From Streptococcus cuniculi (GTDB lineage: Bacteria; Bacillota; Bacilli; Lactobacillales; Streptococcaceae): a DNA stretch of 64,000 bases. The translations under genes and the position numbers were made by a program. Below are positions 40,089 to 48,687 of this stretch, in pieces (the first letter of the stretch is position 1; each line of letters starts with the position of its first letter). The notes beneath the pieces were generated by a model that was not told where the DNA came from, ran no database searches, and saw nothing but the letters and a program-made list of their open reading frames with translations. The DNA lies in the NCBI RefSeq assembly GCF_004570575.1, contig NZ_SPPD01000002.1, forward strand, positions 62,001-126,000. The letters run 5' to 3'.

Positions 40089-40712
40089 ATGGTATTATCA
40101 AAAAAACGTGCGCGAAAAGTGATTGAAGAAATTATAGCCCTCTATCCTGACGCGAAGCCTAGTCTGGACTTCCGCAACCATTTTGAATTGTTGGTAGCGG
40201 TCATGCTATCTGCTCAGACGACAGATGCGGCAGTCAACACGGTAACCCCAGCCCTTTTTGAAGCACTGCCGACCCCTGAGAAGATGGCAGCAGCCAGCGA
40301 GTCCGATATTGCAGGCTATATTTCAAGGCTAGGACTGTACCGCAACAAGGCTAAATTTCTTAAAGAATGTGCCCAGCAATTACTCAGTCGCCATGGAGGT
40401 ACCGTGCCACAGACAAGGGAAGAATTAGAAGCTCTATCAGGAGTGGGACGCAAGACCGCTAATGTGGTGATGAGTGTTGGCTTTGGCATTCCAGCCTTTG
40501 CGGTAGATACCCATGTGGGGCGTATCTGTAAACACCATGATATTGTCAAAAAATCAGCGACACCTCTGGAAACGGAGAAACGGGTTATGGAAGTTCTCCC
40601 CCCAGAATTGTGGCTCAAAGCGCATCAGGCGATGATTTATTTCGGGCGTGAGGTCTGCCATCCCAAGAATCCCGAATGTGCCAACTATCCCCAATTATAT
40701 GAATTTGATTAA
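40089..40712 (+). CDS. nth: endonuclease III-like DNA glycosylase with incomplete cluster motif
   Basis: The 207-residue enzyme removes oxidised pyrimidines. The catalytic Lys is in LSGVGRKTANVV and the Asp in VDTHVGRI. The C terminus has only CHPKNPEC followed by ANYPQLYEFD, so the third and fourth cysteines of the usual C-x6-C-x2-C-x5-C cluster are missing. The gene is otherwise complete. A promoter with TATAAT lies near 40047 and a terminator follows the stop. Confidence 0.92.
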   Translation: MVLSKKRARKVIEEIIALYPDAKPSLDFRNHFELLVAVMLSAQTTDAAVNTVTPALFEALPTPEKMAAASESDIAGYISRLGLYRNKAKFLKECAQQLLSRHGGTVPQTREELEALSGVGRKTANVVMSVGFGIPAFAVDTHVGRICKHHDIVKKSATPLETEKRVMEVLPPELWLKAHQAMIYFGREVCHPKNPECANYPQLYEFD

Positions 40713-40721
40713 ATTTTTCTT

Positions 40722-40748
40722 ATCGCAATCTATCGATTGCGATTTTTT
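40722..40748 (+). terminator. nth terminator
   Basis: ATCGCAATC-TATC-GATTGCGAT followed by TTTTT. Confidence 0.9.
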
Positions 40749-40840
40749 GAATCGGGATACATAAAAACCGAATGATATCCATTTTTAACAAACATAAATT
40801 TAAGAAATGGCGAATATTTGAAAATCATATAGTTTTTAAA

Positions 40841-40940
40841 TTGACAAAATACAAACGTTTCTGTATAATAAATTAAGGAAACGCCATGGAAGGCGTAGCG
40901 ATGCACGTAGCATAGGTAGGTCATTATCTTAAAGGAGAGC
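40841..40940 (+). promoter_or_regulatory. guaC promoter and hairpin leader
   Basis: TTGACA (40841-40846), 17 bases, TATAAT (40864-40869). The spacer contains the palindrome AAACGTTT inside ACAAACGTTTCTGT, a possible operator. The leader of about 70 bases holds two small hairpins, ACGCC/GGCGT (40881-40896) and ATGC-ACGTA-GCAT (40901-40913), then AAAGGAG. It does not match the purine riboswitch. Confidence 0.65.
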
Positions 40941-40944
40941 TGAA

Positions 40945-41928
40945 ATGCTGAACGAATTCCCTATTTTTGACTATGAAGACATTCAATTGATTCCCAACAA
41001 ATGTATCATTAAGAGCCGCTCAGAAGCGGATACTCGGGTGACCTTGGGGAGTCACAGCTTCAAATTGCCTGTTGTACCAGCTAATATGCAAACCATTATT
41101 GATGAAAAACTAGCGGAGCAATTGGCAAAAGAGGGGTATTTCTACATTATGCATCGTTTTGATGAAGCAGGGCGGATTCCCTTTATCAAGCGCATGCACG
41201 AACAGGGCTTGATTGCCTCTATCTCAGTGGGGGTAAAGGACTACGAGTACGCCTTTGTCAGCCAGTTGAAGGCTGACGCGCCTGAATACATTACCATTGA
41301 TATTGCCCATGGCCATGCGGATAGTGTCATCCAAATGATTCAGCACATCAAGAAAGAATTGCCAGAAACCTTTGTCATCGCTGGAAACGTTGGAACGCCA
41401 GAAGCCGTTCGTGAATTGGAAAATGCAGGGGCAGATGCGACCAAAGTCGGCATTGGACCGGGGAAAGTCTGTATCACAAAGGTCAAAACAGGTTTTGGAA
41501 CTGGTGGTTGGCAGTTGGCTGCACTTCGCTGGTGTGCCAAGGCTGCACGGAAACCGATTATCGCAGATGGGGGGATTCGTACTCATGGCGATATTGCCAA
41601 ATCCATTCGCTTTGGAGCCAGCATGGTGATGATTGGGTCACTCTTTGCAGGTCACATTGAAAGCCCAGGAAAAACGATTGAAGTAGACGGCGAGCAATTC
41701 AAGGAATATTACGGCTCTGCTTCTGAATACCAAAAAGGTGCGTATAAAAATGTTGAAGGAAAGAAGATTCTCCTACCGGCCAAAGGGCATTTGGGCGATA
41801 CCTTGATTGAAATGGAGCAAGACTTGCAAAGTTCTATTTCCTACGCCGGTGGAAAGGACTTGTCAAGTTTGAAACACGTGGACTATGTCATCGTGAAAAA
41901 CTCCATTTGGAATGGCGATGCCCACTAG
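40945..41928 (+). CDS. guaC: GMP reductase
   Basis: The 327-residue enzyme converts GMP to IMP with NADPH, linking guanine salvage to the adenine branch. The active-site cysteine is in [17 protein letters not shown] near residue 178, and the phosphate loop is in [22 protein letters not shown]. It is the short bacterial form without a CBS domain. It is monocistronic with a consensus promoter and a strong terminator. Confidence 0.95.
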   Translation: MLNEFPIFDYEDIQLIPNKCIIKSRSEADTRVTLGSHSFKLPVVPANMQTIIDEKLAEQLAKEGYFYIMHRFDEAGRIPFIKRMHEQGLIASISVGVKDYEYAFVSQLKADAPEYITIDIAHGHADSVIQMIQHIKKELPETFVIAGNVGTPEAVRELENAGADATKVGIGPGKVCITKVKTGFGTGGWQLAALRWCAKAARKPIIADGGIRTHGDIAKSIRFGASMVMIGSLFAGHIESPGKTIEVDGEQFKEYYGSASEYQKGAYKNVEGKKILLPAKGHLGDTLIEMEQDLQSSISYAGGKDLSSLKHVDYVIVKNSIWNGDAH

Positions 41929-41939
41929 TAGCTACCAAC

Positions 41940-41973
41940 AAATCTGCTGAATACGCTATTCAGCAGATTTTTT
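41940..41973 (+). terminator. guaC terminator
   Basis: AAATCTGCTGAAT-ACGCT-ATTCAGCAGATTTTTT. Confidence 0.92.
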
Positions 41974-42040
41974 ATCAAAGAAATAGACAATCAGTAACGA
42001 GTTGACATTTTGCACTTTCTTCCTTAAAATGAAGTGTCAG

Positions 42041-42414
42041 CCTTAAGATCCAAAGCCCGTAAAAAAACTCAAAGCGTACCCTGTTTGAAGAAACAATCCA
42101 CTGGATTATTTCTTCTGTATCTGTAAAGCAGGCATAGCCTGCAACAGCTACGGTAAAATAGGCGGTCGAAGTATTAGAGGAGAGTTTGCTCCACAAACTC
42201 CTATTTCTCCGCTAAGCCTCGCTTCTTAGTTTTTAGGCTCGGGTAGAAATAGTCACTCCCTTAACTATTTCTATTATCCCCAAAGGGATTCTTAGCTGTA
42301 ACTAGCTAAAGCTAGAACAGCTACCTGCCCTGATAGGAGCCATATCCGTAAAGCGAACAAAGTTCGCAACGGCTACGTCTCTTTTTTCCGAGGTTTTAGT
42401 CCGAGTTCAATTCA
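42041..42414 (-). repeat. long palindrome-rich repeat, inverted copy
   Basis: Read on the minus strand this starts AATTGAACTCGGACTAAAA, continues GGAAAAAAGAGACG and ends ACGGGCTTTGGATCTTA, the same ends as the units before ciaR and prfA. Inside are at least six different hairpins, among them GCGAACAAAGTTCGC, GAAATAGT/ACTATTTC, GGAGAGTTTG/CAAACTCC, GCAGGCATAGCCTGC and AATCCACTGGATT. No gene is seen in 41974-42477. Confidence 0.7.
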
Positions 42415-42477
42415 TTTGCTTTTTGATTTTTATTGCGTATTAAAGATGAGAATTTCAGTGAGAGAAAAGGAGGAAGT

Positions 42478-43815
42478 ATGTATCAAACGCAGACTTGGAA
42501 AGAAAAGATTTTCGTATTTTTAAAGATTTTTGTTCCCCTCTTGATCTATCAATTTGCGAATTTTTCAGCCAGTTTTATCGATACGATGATGACGGGGAAG
42601 TACAGCACGGTGGATCTGGCAGGTGTGTCAATGGCGACCAGCTTATGGAATCCCTTTTTTGCGCTCTCAACAGGAATTGTATCAGCTCTGGTTCCGATTG
42701 TTGGTCAACAGTTGGGGCAGGGAAATCAGAAACGGATTCGACAGGAATTGCATCATTTTATCTACTTAGCAATCGGTCTATCCATGATCTTCTTTCTGCT
42801 TGTCTTTTTGGGTGCGATACCGATGTTACGGTTGTTACAGCTAGAGCGTACCGTCTTTCAGGTAGCAGAGCACTACCTTATCTATATTTCAATTGGTATT
42901 TTACCTCTTTTATTGTTTAGCGTCTTTCGTTCCTTTTTTGATGCGTTGGGATTGACGAGATTGTCCATGTATCTGATGCTCTTAATTGTCCCGTTCAATT
43001 CCTTTTTTAACTACCTGTTGATTTATGGAAAATGGGGCTTGCCTAGACTAGGAGGAGCAGGAACTGGTATGGGAACAGCTCTCACCTATTGGGCTGTGTT
43101 AGGGATTGTCATCTGGGTTATGTACCGACATCCTAAGATGCAGGGCTATGGGAGTTGGCGTCAGACTATCTTCGACCTTTCTTTTATCAGGGAAGATGTG
43201 CGGTTAGGACTACCAATCGGTCTCCAAATTTTTGCGGAAGTAGCGATTTTTGCGGTCGTAGGGCTTTATATGTCCCAATTTTCTTCGCAAGTCATTGCCT
43301 CGCATCAGGCTGCCATGAATTTTGCAACGCTTCTCTACGCTTTTCCCTTAAGTATCTCTGCGACCTTGCCGATTATGATTTCCTATGAAATTGGAGCGGG
43401 ACGCTATCAAGATGTGAGGGCCTACAGTCGCTTGGGGCGCTTGATTGCACTAGGTTTTGCGTCTCTGACCTTATCCTTTCTCTATTTCTTTCGTCCAATG
43501 GTGGCAAGTCTTTACGGTCATGACGAAACCTTTATTCAATTGACCTCCCAATTTTTGACCTATGCCCTCTTTTTCCAGCTGGCAGATGCGTTTACAGCAC
43601 CAATACAGGGGATTTTACGGGGTTACAAGGACACCACCATGCCCTTTATCATCGGCCTGGTCTCTTATTGGAGCCTGACCTTTCCTATCGCTTTTTTCCT
43701 TGATAATCGTACTTCACTAGGACCATTTGCCTATTGGATTGGCCTCATTGTCGGAATCTTCGTCTGCGGTATCTGTCTGAATCTGCGTTTGAAGATTGTT
43801 AGGAAACAATATTAA
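42478..43815 (+). CDS. MATE-family efflux transporter
   Basis: The 445-residue membrane protein has about 12 hydrophobic spans and the MATE pattern (early SASFIDTMMTGKYSTVDLAGVS, mid GLPIGLQIFAEVAIFAVVG). MATE proteins exchange sodium or protons for drugs or metabolites; the substrate cannot be told. The start at 42478 has GGAGGA 4-5 bases ahead; the longer frame from a TTG at 42433 is rejected. It is monocistronic with a terminator. Confidence 0.9.
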   Translation: MYQTQTWKEKIFVFLKIFVPLLIYQFANFSASFIDTMMTGKYSTVDLAGVSMATSLWNPFFALSTGIVSALVPIVGQQLGQGNQKRIRQELHHFIYLAIGLSMIFFLLVFLGAIPMLRLLQLERTVFQVAEHYLIYISIGILPLLLFSVFRSFFDALGLTRLSMYLMLLIVPFNSFFNYLLIYGKWGLPRLGGAGTGMGTALTYWAVLGIVIWVMYRHPKMQGYGSWRQTIFDLSFIREDVRLGLPIGLQIFAEVAIFAVVGLYMSQFSSQVIASHQAAMNFATLLYAFPLSISATLPIMISYEIGAGRYQDVRAYSRLGRLIALGFASLTLSFLYFFRPMVASLYGHDETFIQLTSQFLTYALFFQLADAFTAPIQGILRGYKDTTMPFIIGLVSYWSLTFPIAFFLDNRTSLGPFAYWIGLIVGIFVCGICLNLRLKIVRKQY

Positions 43816-43831
43816 AATCATTAAATCTTGA

Positions 43832-43857
43832 TGCTTTGGAGCCATCCAAGGCTTTTT
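43832..43857 (+). terminator. terminator after MATE gene
   Basis: GCTTTGGA-GCCA-TCCAAGGC followed by TTTTTT. Confidence 0.85.
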
Positions 43858-43939
43858 TGGGTATAATAGAATCATATTTATCATAGAACAGTGACGAATG
43901 AGCGATAAATACAGGTTAGTGAAATATGTTTTTTTGAAA

Positions 43940-44304
43940 AGTCATCTATAGGGGCGAATGTAGCGAGGGCAGACTACTTTGACACAGAGCGTAACATAAC
44001 TTTAGTTGCCCCTCAAAGTAAGTTGCTAAATGCGACTGGTGCAGGAATGACCAATCTGTTGATATATCTGGACTCATTGCCTTGGTTTTTGGTGGCTATT
44101 ATAGCGAAGCGACGCTAGTATTTTTGATAATTGCGTGGATAGTGGAGTGTCTTGGACTGATTTGGCTGTTGGAACGTGCCTTGTATAAGAATGTTACATA
44201 TTGGCAGGGGTTAAATATGCTTGGAAGGTTATTGGTAGTGAAATCATTATGATTAGTTTAGTAGGTATCATGCCATTTTTTGTACTTCCTTGTGTGGCAA
44301 AATA
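43940..44304 (+). pseudogene. decayed membrane protein gene
   Basis: Open pieces in different frames join into one plausible protein. First comes IGANVARADYFDTERNITL continuing to LIYLDSLPWFLVAIIAK. Then, in another frame, ALVFGGYYSEATLVFLIIAW. Then, after a one-base loss near 44213, YAWKVIGSEIIMISLVGIMP up to a stop at 44304. There are at least two hydrophobic segments. I do not recognise the family. No ribosome site or intact start is visible. Confidence 0.55.
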
Positions 44305-44427
44305 ACCCCATTCGTTGGCTGAATGTTGTTGAAAAATACCAGAAACGACAAATTAAATGGGGAAAAGCCCTAAAAAGATCCGCTCTATCGTAGAAATAAG
44401 GGGTAGACTGTTGGTAAATGGAATGGA

Positions 44428-44722
44428 ATGAAAATAAATAAAATTCAGCTATATGCATTAAGTCAAGGCTCTTATTTGTTTTATGATACAGATACTCAGC
44501 ACTTTTAACGTACCATTTGCACCAAGTCCATTAGATAAGCATCGTTTAGAAGAGTTTATCGAAACATACTATGATGAACTAGAAGCCTGTTACAAACAAA
44601 ATGTTTATGCGAGTTTCTTGTTCCAAGAATGTAAGTTTGAAACAGGAGACAAGGAAGAAACAAAAAGGAATAGCATAAAAAGGTGTTATCATCAACTAGA
44701 TTATCTATTCAAAAAAATGTAG
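44428..44722 (+). pseudogene. small unknown protein gene split by one extra T
   Basis: The frame from the ATG at 44428 reads MKINKIQLYALSQGSYLFYD and stops at 44506-44508 (TAA) inside CACTTTTAACG. With one T removed from the T4 run (44503-44506) it continues as HFNVPFAPSPLDKHRLEEFI and on to 44722, about 97 residues. The family is not recognised. The second part alone could be read from an in-frame ATG at 44483, without a ribosome site. A sequencing error or phase variation is possible. Confidence 0.6.
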
Positions 44723-44758
44723 ATAATCTTTACATCATCAGCTATAAACACCTCTTAA
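44681..44758. repeat. nested palindrome before the surface protein gene
   Basis: Outer arms AGGTGTT/AACACCT enclose inner arms AGATTATCTA/TAGATAATCT around a loop of about 12 bases, overlapping the end of the small frame. It may terminate it or structure the leader of the next gene. Confidence 0.6.
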
Positions 44759-44809
44759 AACATGGTATACTAGTAAGTAGGAAAATAATTGAAAAACAAG
44801 GAGAAATCA

Positions 44810-46363
44810 ATGAAAAAGAAGATATTATTGTTAGGAGCGCTTGCTTCTCTAGCAACTGTCACCGTCTCTACAGTTACACAGACAACAGTTGCTTATGCAG
44901 AGACAGAATCCAGCAAACTGACACAAGCACAACAAGCAGTCAGTCAAGCACAAAGAGCGCTAGAACAAGCCAATCAAGCAGTTACTGTAGCTACAAACGA
45001 TCTAAACGTATCTAAGGCAAGAGTAGATGATGCCCAAAACAAAGTTGATTCTCTTCCAACGTTCACCTTGACACCTGAGTATGTCGCATATCTGAAAGAA
45101 CAACGCACTCCTGGAGGTCATGCTGCAGCTAGTGCAAAACTCAAAGCCATCAACGATAGTGTCAAAGCCCTCAACGTCTACACTCAAAACAATGATGATA
45201 AGACCCGTATGATTTCAGACATCAATCGCATGTCAGTCGCAGAACAACAAGAACTAACTTTTTTTGCACAAGCCCTCATGAACCAAATTAGAAGCCAAAT
45301 GGGGACACCAAAAGCCCACGTAAGCAACGGATCTGTCCGTTTCGCATCTCTTGTTACTCCAGGCTATCTTATTGATAATTGGGATAGTTGGAATAACGGA
45401 CATGATGTCCAAGCAATCAATGAAGGCGCACGAAGTTCTGGCTTAAAGGCTGGACAGAATAATTACTACGAAAATCTGAATACAACCTTGACTAGCCAAC
45501 AATCGATGTCAATGGCAGAAGCTAAAGAGTATGTATACAAAGCGTTTCTTAGTTTTATGTTCAACGGTGGTGAGTGGGCGCATGCGGCTAGTATCGCAGG
45601 CTTAGAGAGTACCAGTGAGGTTTATCTAGGTGTATCTATGTCTCAAAACGGAGGTCAATTACGAGTACACGTACTAGACTTTGAAAACAAAAATGTTGTT
45701 GATGCTTCAAAAATTGATTTGAATATCTTACAAACTACCCTACCAGAAAGATCTATCTTACAACAACAACTCAGTGAGGCGCAAATGCAATACACTATTT
45801 CAGAAACTGTATACAATAATGCCATCGCTAAACAAAAAGCAGCCCAGCAAGCATTAAATCAAGCACAAGCAGCTCTTGCGGCAGCTCAACCAAAGCCAAA
45901 ACCAGCTCCTAAACCAACACCACCATCATCATCGTCTTCTTCTAAGAAGAACACCCAACAACCAGCTAGCTTACAATCAGTCTTCCGTATGTATAACCCA
46001 GGTCTACAAGTCCACCTCTACACCACAGATACCAACGAATACAAGGTGCTTTCAACCCGTGGCTGGAGACAAGAAGGTACTGCTTGGAAGACGGAAACAA
46101 GCAAGGGTCAACCAGTATACCGTATGTACAATCCAGGGCTCAAAGTCCACCTCTATACCAAGGATGCTAACGAATACAAAGTCCTTTCAAAACGAGGTTG
46201 GCGACAAGAAGGTGTAGCGTATCGCTCATCAGGCTCTGTAAAAATCTATCGGATGTACCATCCAGGCATCAAAAAACACCTCTATACCAAAGATGCTAAT
46301 GAATACAAAGTCCTTTCAAAACGCGGCTGGAGACAAGAAGGCATTGCTTGGTATAGTAAATAA
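44810..46363 (+). CDS. secreted SEC10/PgrA-like protein with three C-terminal DUF5648-type repeats
   Basis: The 517-residue protein starts with a signal peptide (cleavage near TTVAYAE, about 29-31). A helical coiled region (about 35-80) and a SEC10/PgrA-like middle domain follow, then a second coiled region, a proline and serine linker (PKPKPAPKPTPPSSSS) and three near-identical repeats at about 391-427, 437-473 and 479-515, each built on RMYNPG...HLYT..NEYKVLS.RGWRQEG. There is no LPXTG motif, so it is not sortase-anchored; the repeats may bind the wall or glycans. The start at 44810 has AAGGAG 6-7 bases ahead. Role in adhesion or surface exclusion is inferred. Confidence 0.82.
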   Translation: MKKKILLLGALASLATVTVSTVTQTTVAYAETESSKLTQAQQAVSQAQRALEQANQAVTVATNDLNVSKARVDDAQNKVDSLPTFTLTPEYVAYLKEQRTPGGHAAASAKLKAINDSVKALNVYTQNNDDKTRMISDINRMSVAEQQELTFFAQALMNQIRSQMGTPKAHVSNGSVRFASLVTPGYLIDNWDSWNNGHDVQAINEGARSSGLKAGQNNYYENLNTTLTSQQSMSMAEAKEYVYKAFLSFMFNGGEWAHAASIAGLESTSEVYLGVSMSQNGGQLRVHVLDFENKNVVDASKIDLNILQTTLPERSILQQQLSEAQMQYTISETVYNNAIAKQKAAQQALNQAQAALAAAQPKPKPAPKPTPPSSSSSSKKNTQQPASLQSVFRMYNPGLQVHLYTTDTNEYKVLSTRGWRQEGTAWKTETSKGQPVYRMYNPGLKVHLYTKDANEYKVLSKRGWRQEGVAYRSSGSVKIYRMYHPGIKKHLYTKDANEYKVLSKRGWRQEGIAWYSK

Positions 46364-46458
46364 TTTTTATGAAAGCAGATATATCAATAAATTTGATAAA
46401 AGCAATTTAGCAGGACATGAACCATGTTATTCCTCGCCTCTATGGGATAAAGTGAAAT

Positions 46459-46498
46459 AAAAAAACTCAGCTTAGCGAATGACTAAACTGAGTTTTTT
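46459..46498. terminator. bidirectional terminator
   Basis: AAAAAACTCAG and CTGAGTTTTTT form a stem serving the surface protein gene and the convergent tautomerase. Confidence 0.88.
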
Positions 46499-46684
46499 CT
46501 ATCCCTTCCGTTTTATTTCTCCATGGGGGAAGTAGGTGCCTTCTGGCATGTCGTTGATAAAGACGTGAATGGCTTCTTTGGGGGCATTGGTGTTGCGGGA
46601 GACAACTTCAGTCACTTCACGCGCAAGGGCGATTTTTTGTTCTTCGGTGCGTCCTTCAAATAAATCAATTCGTACAAACGGCAT
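46499..46684 (-). CDS. 4-oxalocrotonate tautomerase family protein
   Basis: The 61-residue protein begins MPFVRIDLFEGRTEEQK; Pro after the initiator Met is the catalytic base of this family. It is the usual short, hexamer-forming length. The natural substrate in streptococci is unknown. It is monocistronic, convergent with the surface protein gene, and has AGGAG 5-6 bases ahead of the ATG. Confidence 0.9.
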   Translation of the reverse strand: MPFVRIDLFEGRTEEQKIALAREVTEVVSRNTNAPKEAIHVFINDMPEGTYFPHGEIKRKG

Positions 46685-46794
46685 AGGATTCTCCTTTTTC
46701 TTTGCTAGGACTAGTATAGCACATTTGCACGGAATAGGATAGCCGAACGGAAACGTTTTTTTCTTTCTCTCTAGTACCGCATTTGCTGATTTTA

Positions 46795-46803
46795 TGGTAG
46801 AAT
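46795..46803 (+). promoter_or_regulatory. tdk extended -10 box
   Basis: TGGTAGAAT (TAGAAT at 46798-46803) predicts a start near 46810. This lies after the ATG at 46807 and so supports the TTG at 46840 as the real start. Confidence 0.6.
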
Positions 46804-46839
46804 GGAATGAATGAGTTTGATAGATTGGAAAGAAAAAAA

Positions 46840-47409
46840 TTGGCTCAATTTTATTTTAAATATGGTTCCATGAATTCTGGAAAGACCATTGAGATTTTAA
46901 AGGTGGCGCATAATTACGAGGAACAGGGCAAGAACGTGGTCATCATGACATCAGCCCTTGATACACGTGCAGGCGTGGGAATTGTTGCGAGTCGTATCGG
47001 AATGCAACGAGAAGCGGTGGCAATCACAGAAAAGATGAATGTCTATGACTACATCGCTGATTTGTCCTTAAAACCCTACTGTGTCTTGATTGATGAGGCC
47101 CAGTTTTTAACCAAGCAGCATGTCTATGACTTTGCTCGTGTAGTAGATGAATTAGGTGTGCCAGTTATGGCATTTGGACTAAAAAATGATTTTCGCAATG
47201 AACTATTTGAAGGCTCCAAGCATTTGTTGCTTCTAGCGGATAAGTTGGATGAAATTAAGACGATCTGCCAATATTGTTCGAAAAAAGCGACTATGGTTTT
47301 GCGGACAGTGAATGGCAAGCCTGTATACGAAGGAGAGCAGATTCAAATCGGGGGCAATGAGACCTATATCCCTGTATGTCGCAGGCATTATTTTAGACCA
47401 GAAATATAG
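46840..47409 (+). CDS. tdk: thymidine kinase
   Basis: The 189-residue type II enzyme phosphorylates thymidine. The P-loop is YGSMNSGKT, the Walker B-like stretch VLIDEAQF, and zinc cysteines are in CQYCSKKA and the final CRRHYF. I start it at the TTG at 46840, which gives [16 protein letters not shown] as in other streptococci, with GGAAAG ahead of it. The upstream ATG at 46807 would lie outside the predicted transcript. Confidence 0.92.
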   Translation: MAQFYFKYGSMNSGKTIEILKVAHNYEEQGKNVVIMTSALDTRAGVGIVASRIGMQREAVAITEKMNVYDYIADLSLKPYCVLIDEAQFLTKQHVYDFARVVDELGVPVMAFGLKNDFRNELFEGSKHLLLLADKLDEIKTICQYCSKKATMVLRTVNGKPVYEGEQIQIGGNETYIPVCRRHYFRPEI

Positions 47410-47495
47410 GGGAGTTAAATGAAAAAGAAGCTGTTGTTCATTTGAAAGAATAAGTGACGGTGTTATGTTGTTTAGAAAAATTTATCTTAGAAAGG

Positions 47496-47613
47496 AACTG
47501 AACATGCCCTAAAAGCTACGGAAAAAAGATAGACTGCTGTAGGTGTAACCACCTTTCATCAGTCTCCTATTTTTCTCTTGCTTTCTTTACGGGCTTTGTA
47601 TCTTATTATGAAC
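47496..47613 (+). repeat. palindrome-rich repeat ending in the prfA start
   Basis: Starts AACTGAACATGCCCTAAAA, then GGAAAAAAGATA, an inner double hairpin (GACTG/CAGTC around AGGTG/CACCT), then TCCTATTTTT and CGGGCTTTGTATCTTATTATG. The final ATG is the prfA start. The same ends occur at 4530-5050 and, inverted, at 42041-42414. Confidence 0.75.
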
Positions 47614-48687
47614 ATTTATGATCAATTGCAGGCGGTGGAGAACCGCTATGAAGAACTGGGAGAATTGCTGAGTGACCCAGCTGTGGTGAGTGACACCAAG
47701 CGTTTTATGGAATTGTCAAAGGAAGAAGCTGCAACTCGTGATACGGTAACAGCTTACCGCGAATATAAAAAAGTGCTTCAAAATATCATAGACGCTGAAG
47801 AAATGATTAAGGATGCCTCTGGTGATGCTGACTTGGAAGAAATGGCAAAGGAAGAGCTAAAGACAGCTAAGGCTGACAAGGAAGCCTACGAAGAAAAATT
47901 GAAGATTTTGCTACTACCAAAAGACCCGAATGATGACAAGAATATCATCTTAGAAATTCGTGGAGCAGCTGGTGGTGATGAGGCAGCTCTCTTTGCAGGA
48001 GATTTGCTGACCATGTATCAGAAATTTGCAGAAAGCCAAGGCTGGCGTTTTGATGTCATGGAGGCCTCTTACAATGGTGTCGGAGGGATCAAAGAGGTTG
48101 TCGCCATGGTATCAGGACAATCGGTCTATTCTAAGTTGAAGTATGAATCAGGTGCTCACCGGGTTCAACGCGTGCCTGTGACCGAGAGTCAAGGACGCGT
48201 GCATACATCAACCGCAACTGTCTTGATTATGCCAGAGATTGAAGAAGTCGAGTATGACATCGATCCAAAAGACCTGCGAATTGACATTTACCACGCTTCA
48301 GGTGCGGGTGGTCAGAACGTCAATAAGGTGGCGACAGCTGTGCGGATTGTCCACTTGCCGACCAATATCAAGGTTGAAATGCAGGAGGAGCGAACCCAGC
48401 AGAAAAACCGTGATAAGGCGATGAAGGTTATTCGGGCACGGGTGGCAGACCACTTTGCACAAATTGCCCAAGACGAGCAAGATGCAGAGCGGAAGTCAAC
48501 CATTGGTACGGGAGACCGTTCAGAGCGGATTCGGACCTATAATTTCCCGCAAAACCGTGTGACAGACCACCGTATCGGCTTGACTCTTCAAAAACTCGAT
48601 ACGATTTTGTCTGGGAAAATGGACGAAGTCATCGATGCCTTGGTGCTCTATGATCAAACGCAGAAATTAGAAGAGTTGAATAAATAA
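47608..48687 (+). CDS. prfA: peptide chain release factor 1
   Basis: The 359-residue factor releases peptides at UAA and UAG. The PVT stop-reading motif is in [13 protein letters not shown], and the GGQ motif, which contacts the peptidyl bond, in [10 protein letters not shown]. The start [17 protein letters not shown] at 47608 is the family start. An in-frame extension to 47578 only reads the repeat. No ribosome site precedes the ATG, because the repeat occupies that place. It overlaps prmC by 1 base. Confidence 0.95.
   Translation: MNIYDQLQAVENRYEELGELLSDPAVVSDTKRFMELSKEEAATRDTVTAYREYKKVLQNIIDAEEMIKDASGDADLEEMAKEELKTAKADKEAYEEKLKILLLPKDPNDDKNIILEIRGAAGGDEAALFAGDLLTMYQKFAESQGWRFDVMEASYNGVGGIKEVVAMVSGQSVYSKLKYESGAHRVQRVPVTESQGRVHTSTATVLIMPEIEEVEYDIDPKDLRIDIYHASGAGGQNVNKVATAVRIVHLPTNIKVEMQEERTQQKNRDKAMKVIRARVADHFAQIAQDEQDAERKSTIGTGDRSERIRTYNFPQNRVTDHRIGLTLQKLDTILSGKMDEVIDALVLYDQTQKLEELNK

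Noticed and set aside
40881..40913. Two-hairpin leader of guaC as a guanidine-II (mini-ykkC) riboswitch
   Set aside because: One loop reads ACGTA rather than ACGR, the other loop does not fit, and the downstream gene is not a guanidine gene.
41975..42196. Minus-strand open frame of 73 codons before the MATE gene
   Set aside because: It lies inside the palindrome-rich repeat, has no ribosome site and its composition follows the hairpins.
47578..47607. Ten-residue N-terminal extension of PrfA
   Set aside because: It only translates the repeat end; family proteins begin at MNIYDQL.
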